From Planctomycetota bacterium (GTDB lineage: Bacteria; Planctomycetota; Phycisphaerae; Sedimentisphaerales; Anaerobacaceae): 7,496 nucleotides of DNA. The stretch lies in NCBI GenBank assembly GCA_026386835.1, contig JAPLMV010000176.1:1-7496 (forward strand), given 5' to 3'. Shown one piece after another: positions 1 through 5,416 of the stretch (within the stretch, counting starts at the first letter, position 1; every line of letters starts with the position of its first letter). The position numbers and the translations under genes are program-made. The notes under the pieces are model-generated. The model saw nothing but the letters and a program-made list of their open reading frames with translations, was not told the origin of the DNA and made no database searches.

Positions 1-20
1 AGCGGAACTGACGAAAAAAA

Positions 21-50
21 TTAAAAATTAAAAGGTAAAAGTTAAAAATT
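21..50. repeat. A/T-rich direct repeat of TTAAAAATT
   Basis: The 9-base word TTAAAAATT occurs at 21-29 and again at 42-50, separated by an A-rich GGTAAAAG-type linker. It sits at the left edge of the 248-base gene-free leader. It may be part of a dispersed A/T repeat family, or simply low-complexity sequence. No coding frame covers it. Confidence 0.35.
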
Positions 51-82
51 TTGGAATGTAAGAGTGAATTTATGAATTTAGC

Positions 83-120
83 CACCCCTCGATATTTGGA
101 GGTTTGATTTTAGGGGGGTG
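83..120 (+). other. Inverted repeat with G-run in leader
   Basis: CACCCCTC at 83-90 can pair with the G-run and TG at 113-120, giving 8 pairs including one G-U and a 22-base loop. More G-runs follow at 124-128 and 135-139. No T-tract directly follows, so this is not a clear intrinsic terminator. It could be the 3' end of an upstream transcript or a structured leader. The rest of 1-248 holds no ORF with a ribosome-binding site. Confidence 0.3.
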
Positions 121-182
121 CTTGGTGGTTTTGAGGGGGAAAAATAAATCTTGTTTTTTTGCTGTAAAAAACGCATTTTTCT

Positions 183-211
183 TTGACAAACTAACTGCGG
201 GCGGTTAAGTT
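183..211 (+). promoter_or_regulatory. Putative sigma70-type promoter of the Hc1-like gene
   Basis: A perfect -35 box TTGACA lies at 183-188. After a 17-base spacer comes TAAGTT at 206-211, which keeps only the T-A-n-n-n-T positions of the -10 box. The start codon at 249 is about 30 bases past the predicted transcription start, and a GGAGG ribosome-binding site lies at 236-240. The -35 match is strong and the -10 match is weak. Confidence 0.45.
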
Positions 212-248
212 TCTAAGCATTATAAATTTAAAACTGGAGGTTTATTCA

Positions 249-422
249 ATGCAAGACTATGAAAAACTAAAAGCATTGGTAGCTGAAATAGAAGCCGACA
301 TAAATAAGGCTCAAGGCGGAAACAAAGCTGCCGGAACCCGTGTGCGGAAACAAATGCAGGAAATCAAGAAGATTGCCCAGGCCGTCCGAAACGGCATTCT
401 TGAAATCCGCTCGGCTGAGTAA
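249..422 (+). CDS. Hc1/histone H1-like small DNA-binding protein
   Basis: This 57-residue protein matches the pattern of the short bacterial Hc1 (histone H1-like) family. It has an N-terminal helix (MQDYEKLKAL), a central GNKAAGTRVRK block at residues 24-34, and a C-terminal basic and amphipathic helix (QMQEIKKIAQAVR). Family knowledge: small Hc1-domain proteins occur in Bacteroidota, Chlamydiae and PVC relatives and are thought to bind DNA in the nucleoid. Unlike chlamydial Hc1, it lacks a long lysine/alanine-rich tail, which is usual for the short free-living version. The start is fixed by GGAGG at 236-240, 8 bases before ATG. A TTGACA promoter candidate lies upstream and a repeat tract follows the stop, so it is probably monocistronic. 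Confidence 0.8.
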   Translation: MQDYEKLKALVAEIEADINKAQGGNKAAGTRVRKQMQEIKKIAQAVRNGILEIRSAE

Positions 423-431
423 TACACCGAA

Positions 432-515
432 AGAGTTTTTAGTAGTTAGTAGTTAGTCTTTAGTTCATCGAACTAACGACCATATGCTATTTACTAACGA
501 CTAAATACTAACGAC
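432..515. repeat. AGTAGTT / ACTAACGAC repeat and hairpin tract
   Basis: The gap between the Hc1-like and FabZ-like genes is made of short repeats. AGTAGTT is in tandem at 441-447 and 448-454. ACTAACGAC occurs three times, at 472-480, 493-501 and 507-515. The two words are roughly complementary, so the tract folds: bases 456-466 pair with 470-480 at 10 of 11 positions around a 3-base ATC loop. No T-run follows, so a simple intrinsic terminator is unlikely. It looks like a dispersed intergenic palindromic repeat of REP type, but only one locus is visible. Confidence 0.6.
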
Positions 516-526
516 AGGATTAGCAA

Positions 527-1006
527 ATGCCGCCCCCATTATTGTTTGATTTATCACAGATAGACCTGAAGGCAGAGCCCGTCTTCGGCCGCGATGCCAT
601 CATGCAGGTTAATCCGCAAAGCTTTGAGATGCAGCAGTTGGACGGTATTCTCTGGTACGACAAGGAAAATCGCCTGATTTTAGGTTATAAGGATGTGACG
701 GAAAACGAATTCTGGATTCGCGGGCACATACCGGGCAGGCCTTTAATGCCTGCTGTGATAATGATTGAGGCGGCTGCTCAGCTTTTAAGCTTTTACGTAA
801 GGCGGATTCACGAAGCGGATGTCTTTATCGGCTTTGCCAGCATTGATTCTGCGAAGTTTCGTCATACCGTCCAGCCCGGGCAGAGATTATATCTGCTCGG
901 CCATCTTACAAAGTGCTCAAGCACCAGAAAGTACACCGCTGATATCCAGGGTGTTGTTGACGGCAAGATGGTATTCGATACGACCGTCTCCGGACTAAGA
1001 GTGTGA
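527..1006 (+). CDS. fabZ: FabZ/FabA-like 3-hydroxyacyl-ACP dehydratase (hotdog fold)
   Basis: This 159-residue protein is the usual length of a single-hotdog FabZ. The active-site signature is visible: FWIRGHIPGRPLMP at residues 62-75 carries the catalytic His67, and IEAAAQL at 80-86 carries the acidic partner Glu81. Both match the family pattern GHFPxxPxMPG...E..AQ, except that the Gly after MP is Ala76. Family role: dehydration of (3R)-hydroxyacyl-ACP to trans-2-enoyl-ACP in the cytoplasmic type II fatty-acid cycle. AGGA at 516-519, 7 bases before ATG, supports the start. No other fab gene or acyl carrier protein is nearby, so it could instead be a FabZ paralogue in another acyl pathway. 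Nothing ties it to the redox genes downstream. Confidence 0.82.
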   Translation: MPPPLLFDLSQIDLKAEPVFGRDAIMQVNPQSFEMQQLDGILWYDKENRLILGYKDVTENEFWIRGHIPGRPLMPAVIMIEAAAQLLSFYVRRIHEADVFIGFASIDSAKFRHTVQPGQRLYLLGHLTKCSSTRKYTADIQGVVDGKMVFDTTVSGLRV

Positions 1007-1280
1007 CAAAAATAAGTTCGCAGTTGGTAGTTTGGCTTGGTATCCGAGTCGAAGCGTGGAATCGCCTAAAATTAGCGGTTGATAGCCGCTGAAAAGAAAT
1101 GACAAGGGAAGTACTTTTGACTTTATCGTGCAGAATTAGTTCTTACTTTTCATTAAGATTTATTTTTTGCCGACATACCATTTGAAATCAAGTAACTTTT
1201 TTACAGTTCTCTTAATAATACAGTCATTCGTTGTGTCATAGGCTGAGGTTCGAATGAGCACTTTGAGACTCGCTGGTATA
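1007..1280. other. Gene-free stretch between fabZ-like gene and rex operator
   Basis: I see no convincing gene here. Short frames on both strands lack ribosome-binding sites. The only clear structure is the hairpin at 1074-1090. The right end leads into the rex1 control region. I could not find a -35/-10 pair good enough to call for rex1, although isolated TATAAG words at 1318-1323 and 1348-1353 could be -10 boxes. Confidence 0.5.
1074..1090. other. Small stem-loop downstream of fabZ-like gene
   Basis: AGCGGTT at 1074-1080 pairs with AGCCGCT at 1084-1090, giving 7 pairs (one G-U) around a GAT loop. On the + strand it is followed by GAAAAG, not a T-tract. On the - strand it runs into AATTTTAG. 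It may aid transcript 3'-end formation or stability, but it is not a textbook terminator. Confidence 0.35.
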
Positions 1281-1296
1281 TGTGAAAATAATCACG
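1281..1296. promoter_or_regulatory. Rex-type operator upstream of first rex
   Basis: The 16-mer TGTGAAAATAATCACG is an inverted repeat, TGTGA-N6-TCACG, centred about 100 bases before the rex1 start. It resembles the known Rex operator pattern TGTGAA-N4-TTCACA. It is identical at 13 of 16 positions to the palindrome upstream of the second rex. Family knowledge: Rex commonly regulates its own gene. The half-sites also fit a CRP-type site, so protein identity is inference from context. Confidence 0.6.
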
Positions 1297-1388
1297 CATT
1301 TGTGGCGTTATTAAAAATATAAGGTAAAATGGCATCTCCCGTAGAGATATAAGTGGATTAAAGTCACAAATTAAAATGGAGAACGCCG

Positions 1389-2012
1389 ATGGCAAATAAA
1401 AATGATATTATTCGGCTGTCAAGATACAAGAATGCACTTATAAGGTTAAGGGCGCTAAACTTTGTAAAGGTTTTTTCTGATAACCTGGCGGATGCTACGG
1501 GCGTATCAGCAATTCAGGTACGAAGGGACTTTTCAACTTTTGATATTTCTGGAAACAGGCGAGGCGGCTATGAAGTAGATGAACTAATAAAAAGACTGAA
1601 TAAAATCCTGGATAAAGATACTATTCATAAATTCATAGAGGTTGGTGCAGGAAATCTTGGCAAAGCTTTACTTCGCTATCCCGGTTTTGCCAAGAGCGGA
1701 ATAAAAATTGTTGCCTGTTTTGACGTAGACCCAGCCAAATATGACCGCGGTGCGGAAATTCCCGTATTGCCTATCGAGGAACTTGATGATTTTGTCAGGA
1801 AGCATCAGGTCAGGTTTGGCATAATATCGACGCCGGACCTGGCTGCTCAACAGGTTTTGGTGCGTATGATATCATCTGGAATAAAAGGAGTTCTTAATTT
1901 TGCGTCAATATATTTAAGAGGGCCGCAATATTGCGTTATCAACAATGTCAATCTGGAATCAGAAATTGAGAATATAGTTTACTTTGTCAATCTTGCAGGG
2001 GAAAGCCAATAA
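1389..2012 (+). CDS. rex: Redox-sensing transcriptional repressor Rex (copy 1)
   Basis: This 207-residue protein is the normal length for Rex. An N-terminal winged helix spans about residues 1-75, with recognition-helix residues QVRRDF at 43-48 and the wing motif NRRGGY at 56-61. A Rossmann NAD(H)-binding domain follows, with GAGNLG at 86-91 and the FDVD strand end at 111-114, then ISTPD at 146-150 and GIKGVLNFA at 164-172. Rex senses the NADH/NAD+ ratio. It binds operators when NADH is low and leaves DNA when NADH is high, releasing fermentation and hydrogenase genes. GGAG at 1378-1381, 7 bases before ATG, supports the start. A Rex-like palindrome lies at 1281-1296, suggesting autoregulation. 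The usual NFAP motif reads NFAS here. It is separated from the second rex by about 290 bases with a possible terminator, so it is probably its own transcript. Confidence 0.93.
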   Translation: MANKNDIIRLSRYKNALIRLRALNFVKVFSDNLADATGVSAIQVRRDFSTFDISGNRRGGYEVDELIKRLNKILDKDTIHKFIEVGAGNLGKALLRYPGFAKSGIKIVACFDVDPAKYDRGAEIPVLPIEELDDFVRKHQVRFGIISTPDLAAQQVLVRMISSGIKGVLNFASIYLRGPQYCVINNVNLESEIENIVYFVNLAGESQ

Positions 2013-2067
2013 TACGTTGGTACTATAAGGCAGTCTTTTTATCTTACTTAGTGGTATTTCACAGGAA

Positions 2068-2100
2068 AGCTTGTTTTTAGAGCAAAAAGAGCTATTTTCT
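2068..2100 (+). terminator. Weak terminator-like hairpin after rex1
   Basis: AGCTT at 2068-2072 and TTTTT at 2074-2078 pair with AAAAA at 2084-2088 and GAGCT at 2089-2093, giving 10 pairs with one G-U and a bulged G2073. The loop is AGAGC and the tail ATTTTCTT. The stem is A/U-rich and therefore weak. It lies 55 bases after the rex1 stop and before the rex2 promoter, where a terminator would be expected. Confidence 0.4.
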
Positions 2101-2160
2101 TACCAGCAAGTCCCATAAATACACTTAATATCACAAGACATCCTAAAAAATATAAACTGT

Positions 2161-2176
2161 TGTGAAAAATATCACA
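2161..2176. promoter_or_regulatory. Rex-type operator upstream of rex2 operon
   Basis: The 16-mer TGTGAAAAATATCACA has perfect TGTGA / TCACA arms with a 6-base spacer. It matches 11 of the 12 specified positions of TGTGAA-N4-TTCACA. It ends 8 bases upstream of a consensus -35 box, so its centre is near -51 relative to the predicted transcription start. The Rex assignment rests on the adjacent rex genes and on the near-twin site at 1281-1296. A CRP/FNR-family regulator would recognise the same arms. Confidence 0.68.
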
Positions 2177-2184
2177 TAAATCAC

Positions 2185-2213
2185 TTGACAAGGTAATGGA
2201 GGTTGCGTATAAT
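2185..2213 (+). promoter_or_regulatory. Consensus sigma70 promoter of rex2-kinase-nuoEF operon
   Basis: TTGACA at 2185-2190 and TATAAT at 2208-2213 are separated by exactly 17 bases, a 12 of 12 match to the sigma70 consensus. The predicted start near 2220 gives an untranslated leader of about 80 bases before the rex2 ATG. Such a strong promoter next to an operator fits a repressed, inducible operon. Confidence 0.8.
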
Positions 2214-2301
2214 TACGATATAATGTTCATAAACGATACTAATGTGCCATAAAAACTAAATATGTGTGATAAAAAGAACATAAAAGGAGTGGTTTTAAAA
2301 A

Positions 2302-2934
2302 ATGGCTAATAAAAGTTGCATAATCAGGCTGTCAATGTACAGAAACGCCCTTATAAGATTAAAAACGCTGAATTTTGTGAAAGTTTTCTCTGATAATCTC
2401 GCAGACGTCGCAAGGGTGACGTCTGTGCAGGTACGCAAAGATTTTTCTCTTTTTGGAATTTCCGGCAATAGACGAGGCGGGTATCTGATAGACGAACTGA
2501 TATCTCAAATAAGTGCAATTCTTGGCAAGGATAAAGTGCAAAAATTCATAGTGATAGGTATAGGCAATATTGGTAAAGCCCTATTAAATTATCCCAGTTT
2601 TAAGAAGAATGAGATAGAGCTTGTTGCAGGTTTTGATATTGACATGAACAAGCATAACAGAGATGTGGAAGTTCCCATATTGCCTCTTGAAGAGCTGGGC
2701 AAGTTTGTTGCGGAAAATGAAATTAAATTTGGAGTTATTTCAGTTCCTGATTTTGCCGCACAGGAAGTTTTGGAACTTATGTTTCGGGCGGGCATAAAAG
2801 GGGTTCTCAATTTTGCCCCAATATGTCTGAAAGAGCCCCCTGATTGTGTGGTGCGCAATATTAATCTCGAGACCGAACTTGAGAACATAATTTATTTTAC
2901 CAATTTTGCAGAACAAGCTGGAGCGAGTAGATGA
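2302..2934 (+). CDS. rex: Redox-sensing transcriptional repressor Rex (copy 2)
   Basis: This 210-residue Rex paralogue is about 60% identical to the upstream copy, aligning without gaps over nearly the full length. The winged helix has QVRKDF at residues 43-48 and NRRGGY at 56-61. The Rossmann motif is GIGNIG at 86-91, with FDID at 111-114, ISVPD at 146-150 and GIKGVLNFAP at 164-173. It keeps the NFAP motif that copy 1 has lost. Predicted role: NADH-responsive repressor of its own operon and perhaps others. AGGAG at 2285-2289, 12 bases before ATG, is the likely but slightly distant ribosome-binding site. The stop overlaps the kinase start by 4 bases (ATGA), indicating translational coupling. 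It is probably autoregulated through the palindrome at 2161-2176. Confidence 0.94.
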   Translation: MANKSCIIRLSMYRNALIRLKTLNFVKVFSDNLADVARVTSVQVRKDFSLFGISGNRRGGYLIDELISQISAILGKDKVQKFIVIGIGNIGKALLNYPSFKKNEIELVAGFDIDMNKHNRDVEVPILPLEELGKFVAENEIKFGVISVPDFAAQEVLELMFRAGIKGVLNFAPICLKEPPDCVVRNINLETELENIIYFTNFAEQAGASR

Positions 2935-4856
2935 TTGGGCGGTCATTAAAAGTGAGAATATTGCTGTCGTTTCTTGCAATTATATCTGCGTTGTCTCTGT
3001 CGATAGCCCTGCTGGGATTTTACGTAATAAAAAAGGACATCATGGATATAGCTCAACGCACGGTGAAAAACGATCTTAGCTTCGCGAGGGAAGTATACAG
3101 GCAGGAAACCAAAAGCATTGAAAACACAATTCGTTTTGCTGCTTTAAGGTTTTTCCCTCGAGATGAGGTTTTAGAAAACAATGCAGAAACACTTAAAATA
3201 CAACTGAATGAGATAAGAAAAGCAGAAGGGCTGGATGTATTAACCCTGGTAAACAAAGATGGGCGGGTTATCGTCAGGTCCAGGAATCCATCGATCATTG
3301 GTGATGAGCAAAAATCTGACGAAGTGGTGAGCAAAGTATTATCAGAAAAGAGAGCGATAGGCGCTACCACAATAGTGTCCATGGCAGAACTGGCAAAAGA
3401 AGGGCAAGGGCTGGTCGAACAGGCATATATTAAATTTATAGCCACTCCAAAGGCCAAGCCGACCGAAGAAATCGAGCAAACTTCGGGAATGATGATAAAG
3501 GCTGGGGCGCCTGTTTTTGATCATAACGGCAATATAACAGGTGTGCTCTATGGCGGCAACTTGTTAAACCGGAATTACGGTATTGTTGACAGGGTTAAAA
3601 AGATTGTCTATCAGGAGACTAAGTACAACGGTAAGGACATTGGCACAGTAACCATTTTCCAAAAGGACTTACGCATTTCGACCAATGTCAAGAGCGCCGA
3701 TGGTAAACGTGCGATTGGAACGAGAGTATCACAAGAGGTGTACGACCAGGTACTTGGGCAGGGTCGGCTCTGGGTAAACAGCGCATTTGTAGTAAATGAC
3801 TGGTACAAAACCTCATACGAGCCCATCAAGAACATTAACGGGCAAATTATCGGTATGCTTTATGTCGGCACTCTGGAGCAGCCTTTTAATGATATTGCCA
3901 GAAATACCCTGTTAATTTTCCTGGCAATTATTGTTGCAGCAACATTTTTAGCCGTAGCGATCTCTTTCGTTCTTGCTGCGCGTATTTCCAGGCCTCTTAC
4001 TAATTTACTTGATGCCACGGCAAAGCTTTCTACCGGCGAACTTGGGCACACGATAGAAACGGAAACCAGCGTGAAAGAATTGAATAAACTTGCTGTGTCT
4101 TTCAATGAAATGTCAAAACAGCTTGAAGAAAGGGATAGTAATTTAAAGCTTTCGAATGAGATGCTGGCAGAACTTAATAAACGCTACATTGACCTGATAG
4201 GCTTTGTTTCGCATGAACTCAAAGGTATCCTGGCAACCGTAGTTATGAATGTCTGCTCAGTACAGGAAAGTCTGCTGGGGCCAATTAATGAAAAACAAAA
4301 GAAGGCACTGGATGGTGCGACCAGGAGTCTGGATTATTTAACCGCTACCGTTAAAAAGTTTCTTAATCTCGGCAAGATTGAAAAAGGTGACCTGGAAGTA
4401 AAAAAAACAACTGTCAGACTAAAAAAATGTGTTTTCGATATTACAATAATTTCGCAACTGCCCGCTGCGGCAAGAAAGAACATGACCATTCGTAATGAAA
4501 TAGATGTCGATCTTTGCGTCGAGGCGGATATGGAGCTTATGCAAATAGCGGCTACCAACCTGATTGCTAATGCGATCAAGCATGGTCGAGATTACGGCAA
4601 TATAGTATTGAGTTCAAAGATATTTGAGAATATCGGCGAGATAGAGGTGTATAACGATTCGGAGCCTATCCGTCAGGAAGATAAGGAGAAATTGTTCAAG
4701 AGGTTTTCCCGGCTTGATACTCCTGTGAACAGAAACGTCAAGGGTACAGGTTTGGGTCTTTTCATAACCAAGCAGATTATAGAGAAACACGGCGGCAAAA
4801 TCTGGGTTGAGCCGAGAAAAAACGGCAACTCATTTATTTTTCAATTAGCAATATGA
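2931..4856 (+). CDS. Membrane sensor histidine kinase (Cache-HAMP-HisKA-HATPase)
   Basis: This 641-residue transmembrane kinase has TM1 at about residues 9-33 and an extracytoplasmic Cache-type sensor region at about 35-320. That region includes the repeated G-x-x-x-G-x-L/M-Y-x-G strand pattern near 204-209 and 308-313. TM2 is at about 324-350, HAMP at about 350-402, and a short coiled coil leads to the DHp helix with FVSHELKG and phospho-acceptor His428. The HATPase domain has N-box NLIANAIKHG (543-552), F-box LFKRFSRLD (588-596) and G2 box GTGLGL (605-610). The G1 box reads VYNDSEPI (573-580) instead of the usual D-x-G-x-G, so ATP-lid geometry may be unusual. Family role: autophosphorylation and transfer to a response regulator, with Cache domains sensing small external ligands. 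No response regulator is visible. It starts inside the rex2 stop (GGAG at 2920-2923 as ribosome-binding site) and precedes nuoE, so it is co-expressed with the oxidoreductase. Confidence 0.92.
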   Translation: MIGRSLKVRILLSFLAIISALSLSIALLGFYVIKKDIMDIAQRTVKNDLSFAREVYRQETKSIENTIRFAALRFFPRDEVLENNAETLKIQLNEIRKAEGLDVLTLVNKDGRVIVRSRNPSIIGDEQKSDEVVSKVLSEKRAIGATTIVSMAELAKEGQGLVEQAYIKFIATPKAKPTEEIEQTSGMMIKAGAPVFDHNGNITGVLYGGNLLNRNYGIVDRVKKIVYQETKYNGKDIGTVTIFQKDLRISTNVKSADGKRAIGTRVSQEVYDQVLGQGRLWVNSAFVVNDWYKTSYEPIKNINGQIIGMLYVGTLEQPFNDIARNTLLIFLAIIVAATFLAVAISFVLAARISRPLTNLLDATAKLSTGELGHTIETETSVKELNKLAVSFNEMSKQLEERDSNLKLSNEMLAELNKRYIDLIGFVSHELKGILATVVMNVCSVQESLLGPINEKQKKALDGATRSLDYLTATVKKFLNLGKIEKGDLEVKKTTVRLKKCVFDITIISQLPAAARKNMTIRNEIDVDLCVEADMELMQIAATNLIANAIKHGRDYGNIVLSSKIFENIGEIEVYNDSEPIRQEDKEKLFKRFSRLDTPVNRNVKGTGLGLFITKQIIEKHGGKIWVEPRKNGNSFIFQLAI

Positions 4857-4868
4857 TAATGGTCTTTT

Positions 4869-4873
4869 AAGGA
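4869..4873 (+). promoter_or_regulatory. Ribosome-binding site deciding the nuoE start
   Basis: AAGGA lies 9 bases before ATG at 4883 but only 3 bases before an in-frame TTG at 4877. The ATG is therefore the better start, removing two residues from the longest frame. Confidence 0.7.
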
Positions 4874-4882
4874 TTTTTGTTT

Positions 4883-5416
4883 ATGCCTGATGTGCGATGT
4901 TGTAATTGTCAGAGCGAAATATCTGAGGAAGATATGCTCAAACAGCTTGATGGTATTCTGGATGACTATAAAGGAATCAACGGTGCATTGATACCAGTTC
5001 TCCAGATTGCCCAGAACATGTTCGGTTATCTGCCGGAGGCGGTACTAAAACGAATAAGTCTGATATTGAATAAGCCATACAGTGAAGTTGCCGGTGTGGT
5101 TAGTTTTTATTCGTTTTTTTCCACCGTACCGCGTGGTAAATACCTTGTACGTGTTTGTCTTGGCACCGCTTGTTACGTTCGCGGCGGCAAGGATGTTCTG
5201 GATTCTTTTAAAAAGGAACTCAAGATAGACGTAGGTCAAACCACTGAAGACAAGCTTTTTTCGCTGGATGTTGGCCGTTGTTTCGGAGCCTGCGGTCTGG
5301 CACCTGTTATTATGGTAAATGACGATGTTCACCAGCGTGTAAAAACGGTCAAAATCGGCGAACTCCTGGATGCGTACAGAAACAAAGAAAACGAAACTGA
5401 GAAGGAGGCAAATTAA
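4883..5416 (+). CDS. nuoE: NuoE/HydC-type [2Fe-2S] thioredoxin-like subunit
   Basis: This 177-residue protein of the 24-kDa family (NuoE, HydC, FdhE2-like) has the helical N-terminal part with QIAQNMFGYLPE at residues 41-52 and VVSFYSFFS at 72-80. A thioredoxin-like domain follows, whose [2Fe-2S] ligands are Cys92, Cys97, Cys133 and Cys137 (VCLGTAC and RCFGAC). Role: electron transfer next to the NuoF flavoprotein, near FMN, in complex I, bifurcating hydrogenases, NAD-formate dehydrogenases and Stn-type enzymes. In flavin-based bifurcation the subunit helps gate electrons. The N-terminus has an extra Cys cluster, Cys6, Cys7 and Cys9. The stop TAA overlaps the nuoF ATG by one base, and the gene follows the kinase by 26 bases. 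Its pairing with a HydB-type NuoF argues against membrane complex I. Confidence 0.93.
   Translation: MPDVRCCNCQSEISEEDMLKQLDGILDDYKGINGALIPVLQIAQNMFGYLPEAVLKRISLILNKPYSEVAGVVSFYSFFSTVPRGKYLVRVCLGTACYVRGGKDVLDSFKKELKIDVGQTTEDKLFSLDVGRCFGACGLAPVIMVNDDVHQRVKTVKIGELLDAYRNKENETEKEAN
5402..5408 (+). promoter_or_regulatory. Strong ribosome-binding site of nuoF fusion gene
   Basis: AAGGAGG, a near-perfect anti-16S match, lies inside the 3' end of nuoE, 7 bases before the ATG at 5416. It fixes the start of the large reading frame, which has no stop before the window edge. Confidence 0.8.

Noticed and set aside
1017..1036. D-arm-like AGTTGGTAG after the fabZ-like gene
   Set aside because: No matching AGC/GCT stem and no T-arm at the right distance, so it is not a tRNA.
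1243..1262. tRNA T-arm-like GGTTCGAAT
   Set aside because: The flanking five bases do not pair, and no acceptor, D or anticodon stems can be found around it.
1201..1395. 64-codon open frame on the - strand between the fabZ-like gene and rex1
   Set aside because: It has no ribosome-binding site, no recognisable protein pattern, and covers the palindrome at 1281-1296 and the rex1 ribosome-binding site.
2223..2281. ATGTTC / GAACAT inverted repeat bracketing the rex2 leader
   Set aside because: It gives only 6 pairs across a 47-base loop of A/T-rich sequence, which is easily explained by chance.
2589..2979. Open frames of 79 and 99 codons on the - strand inside rex2 and the kinase start
   Set aside because: They are antisense shadows of well-supported genes, with biased serine/threonine-rich translations and no start signals.
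4877..5416. Longer nuoE start at TTG 4877
   Set aside because: It lies only 3 bases after the AAGGA ribosome-binding site; the ATG at 4883 has proper 9-base spacing.
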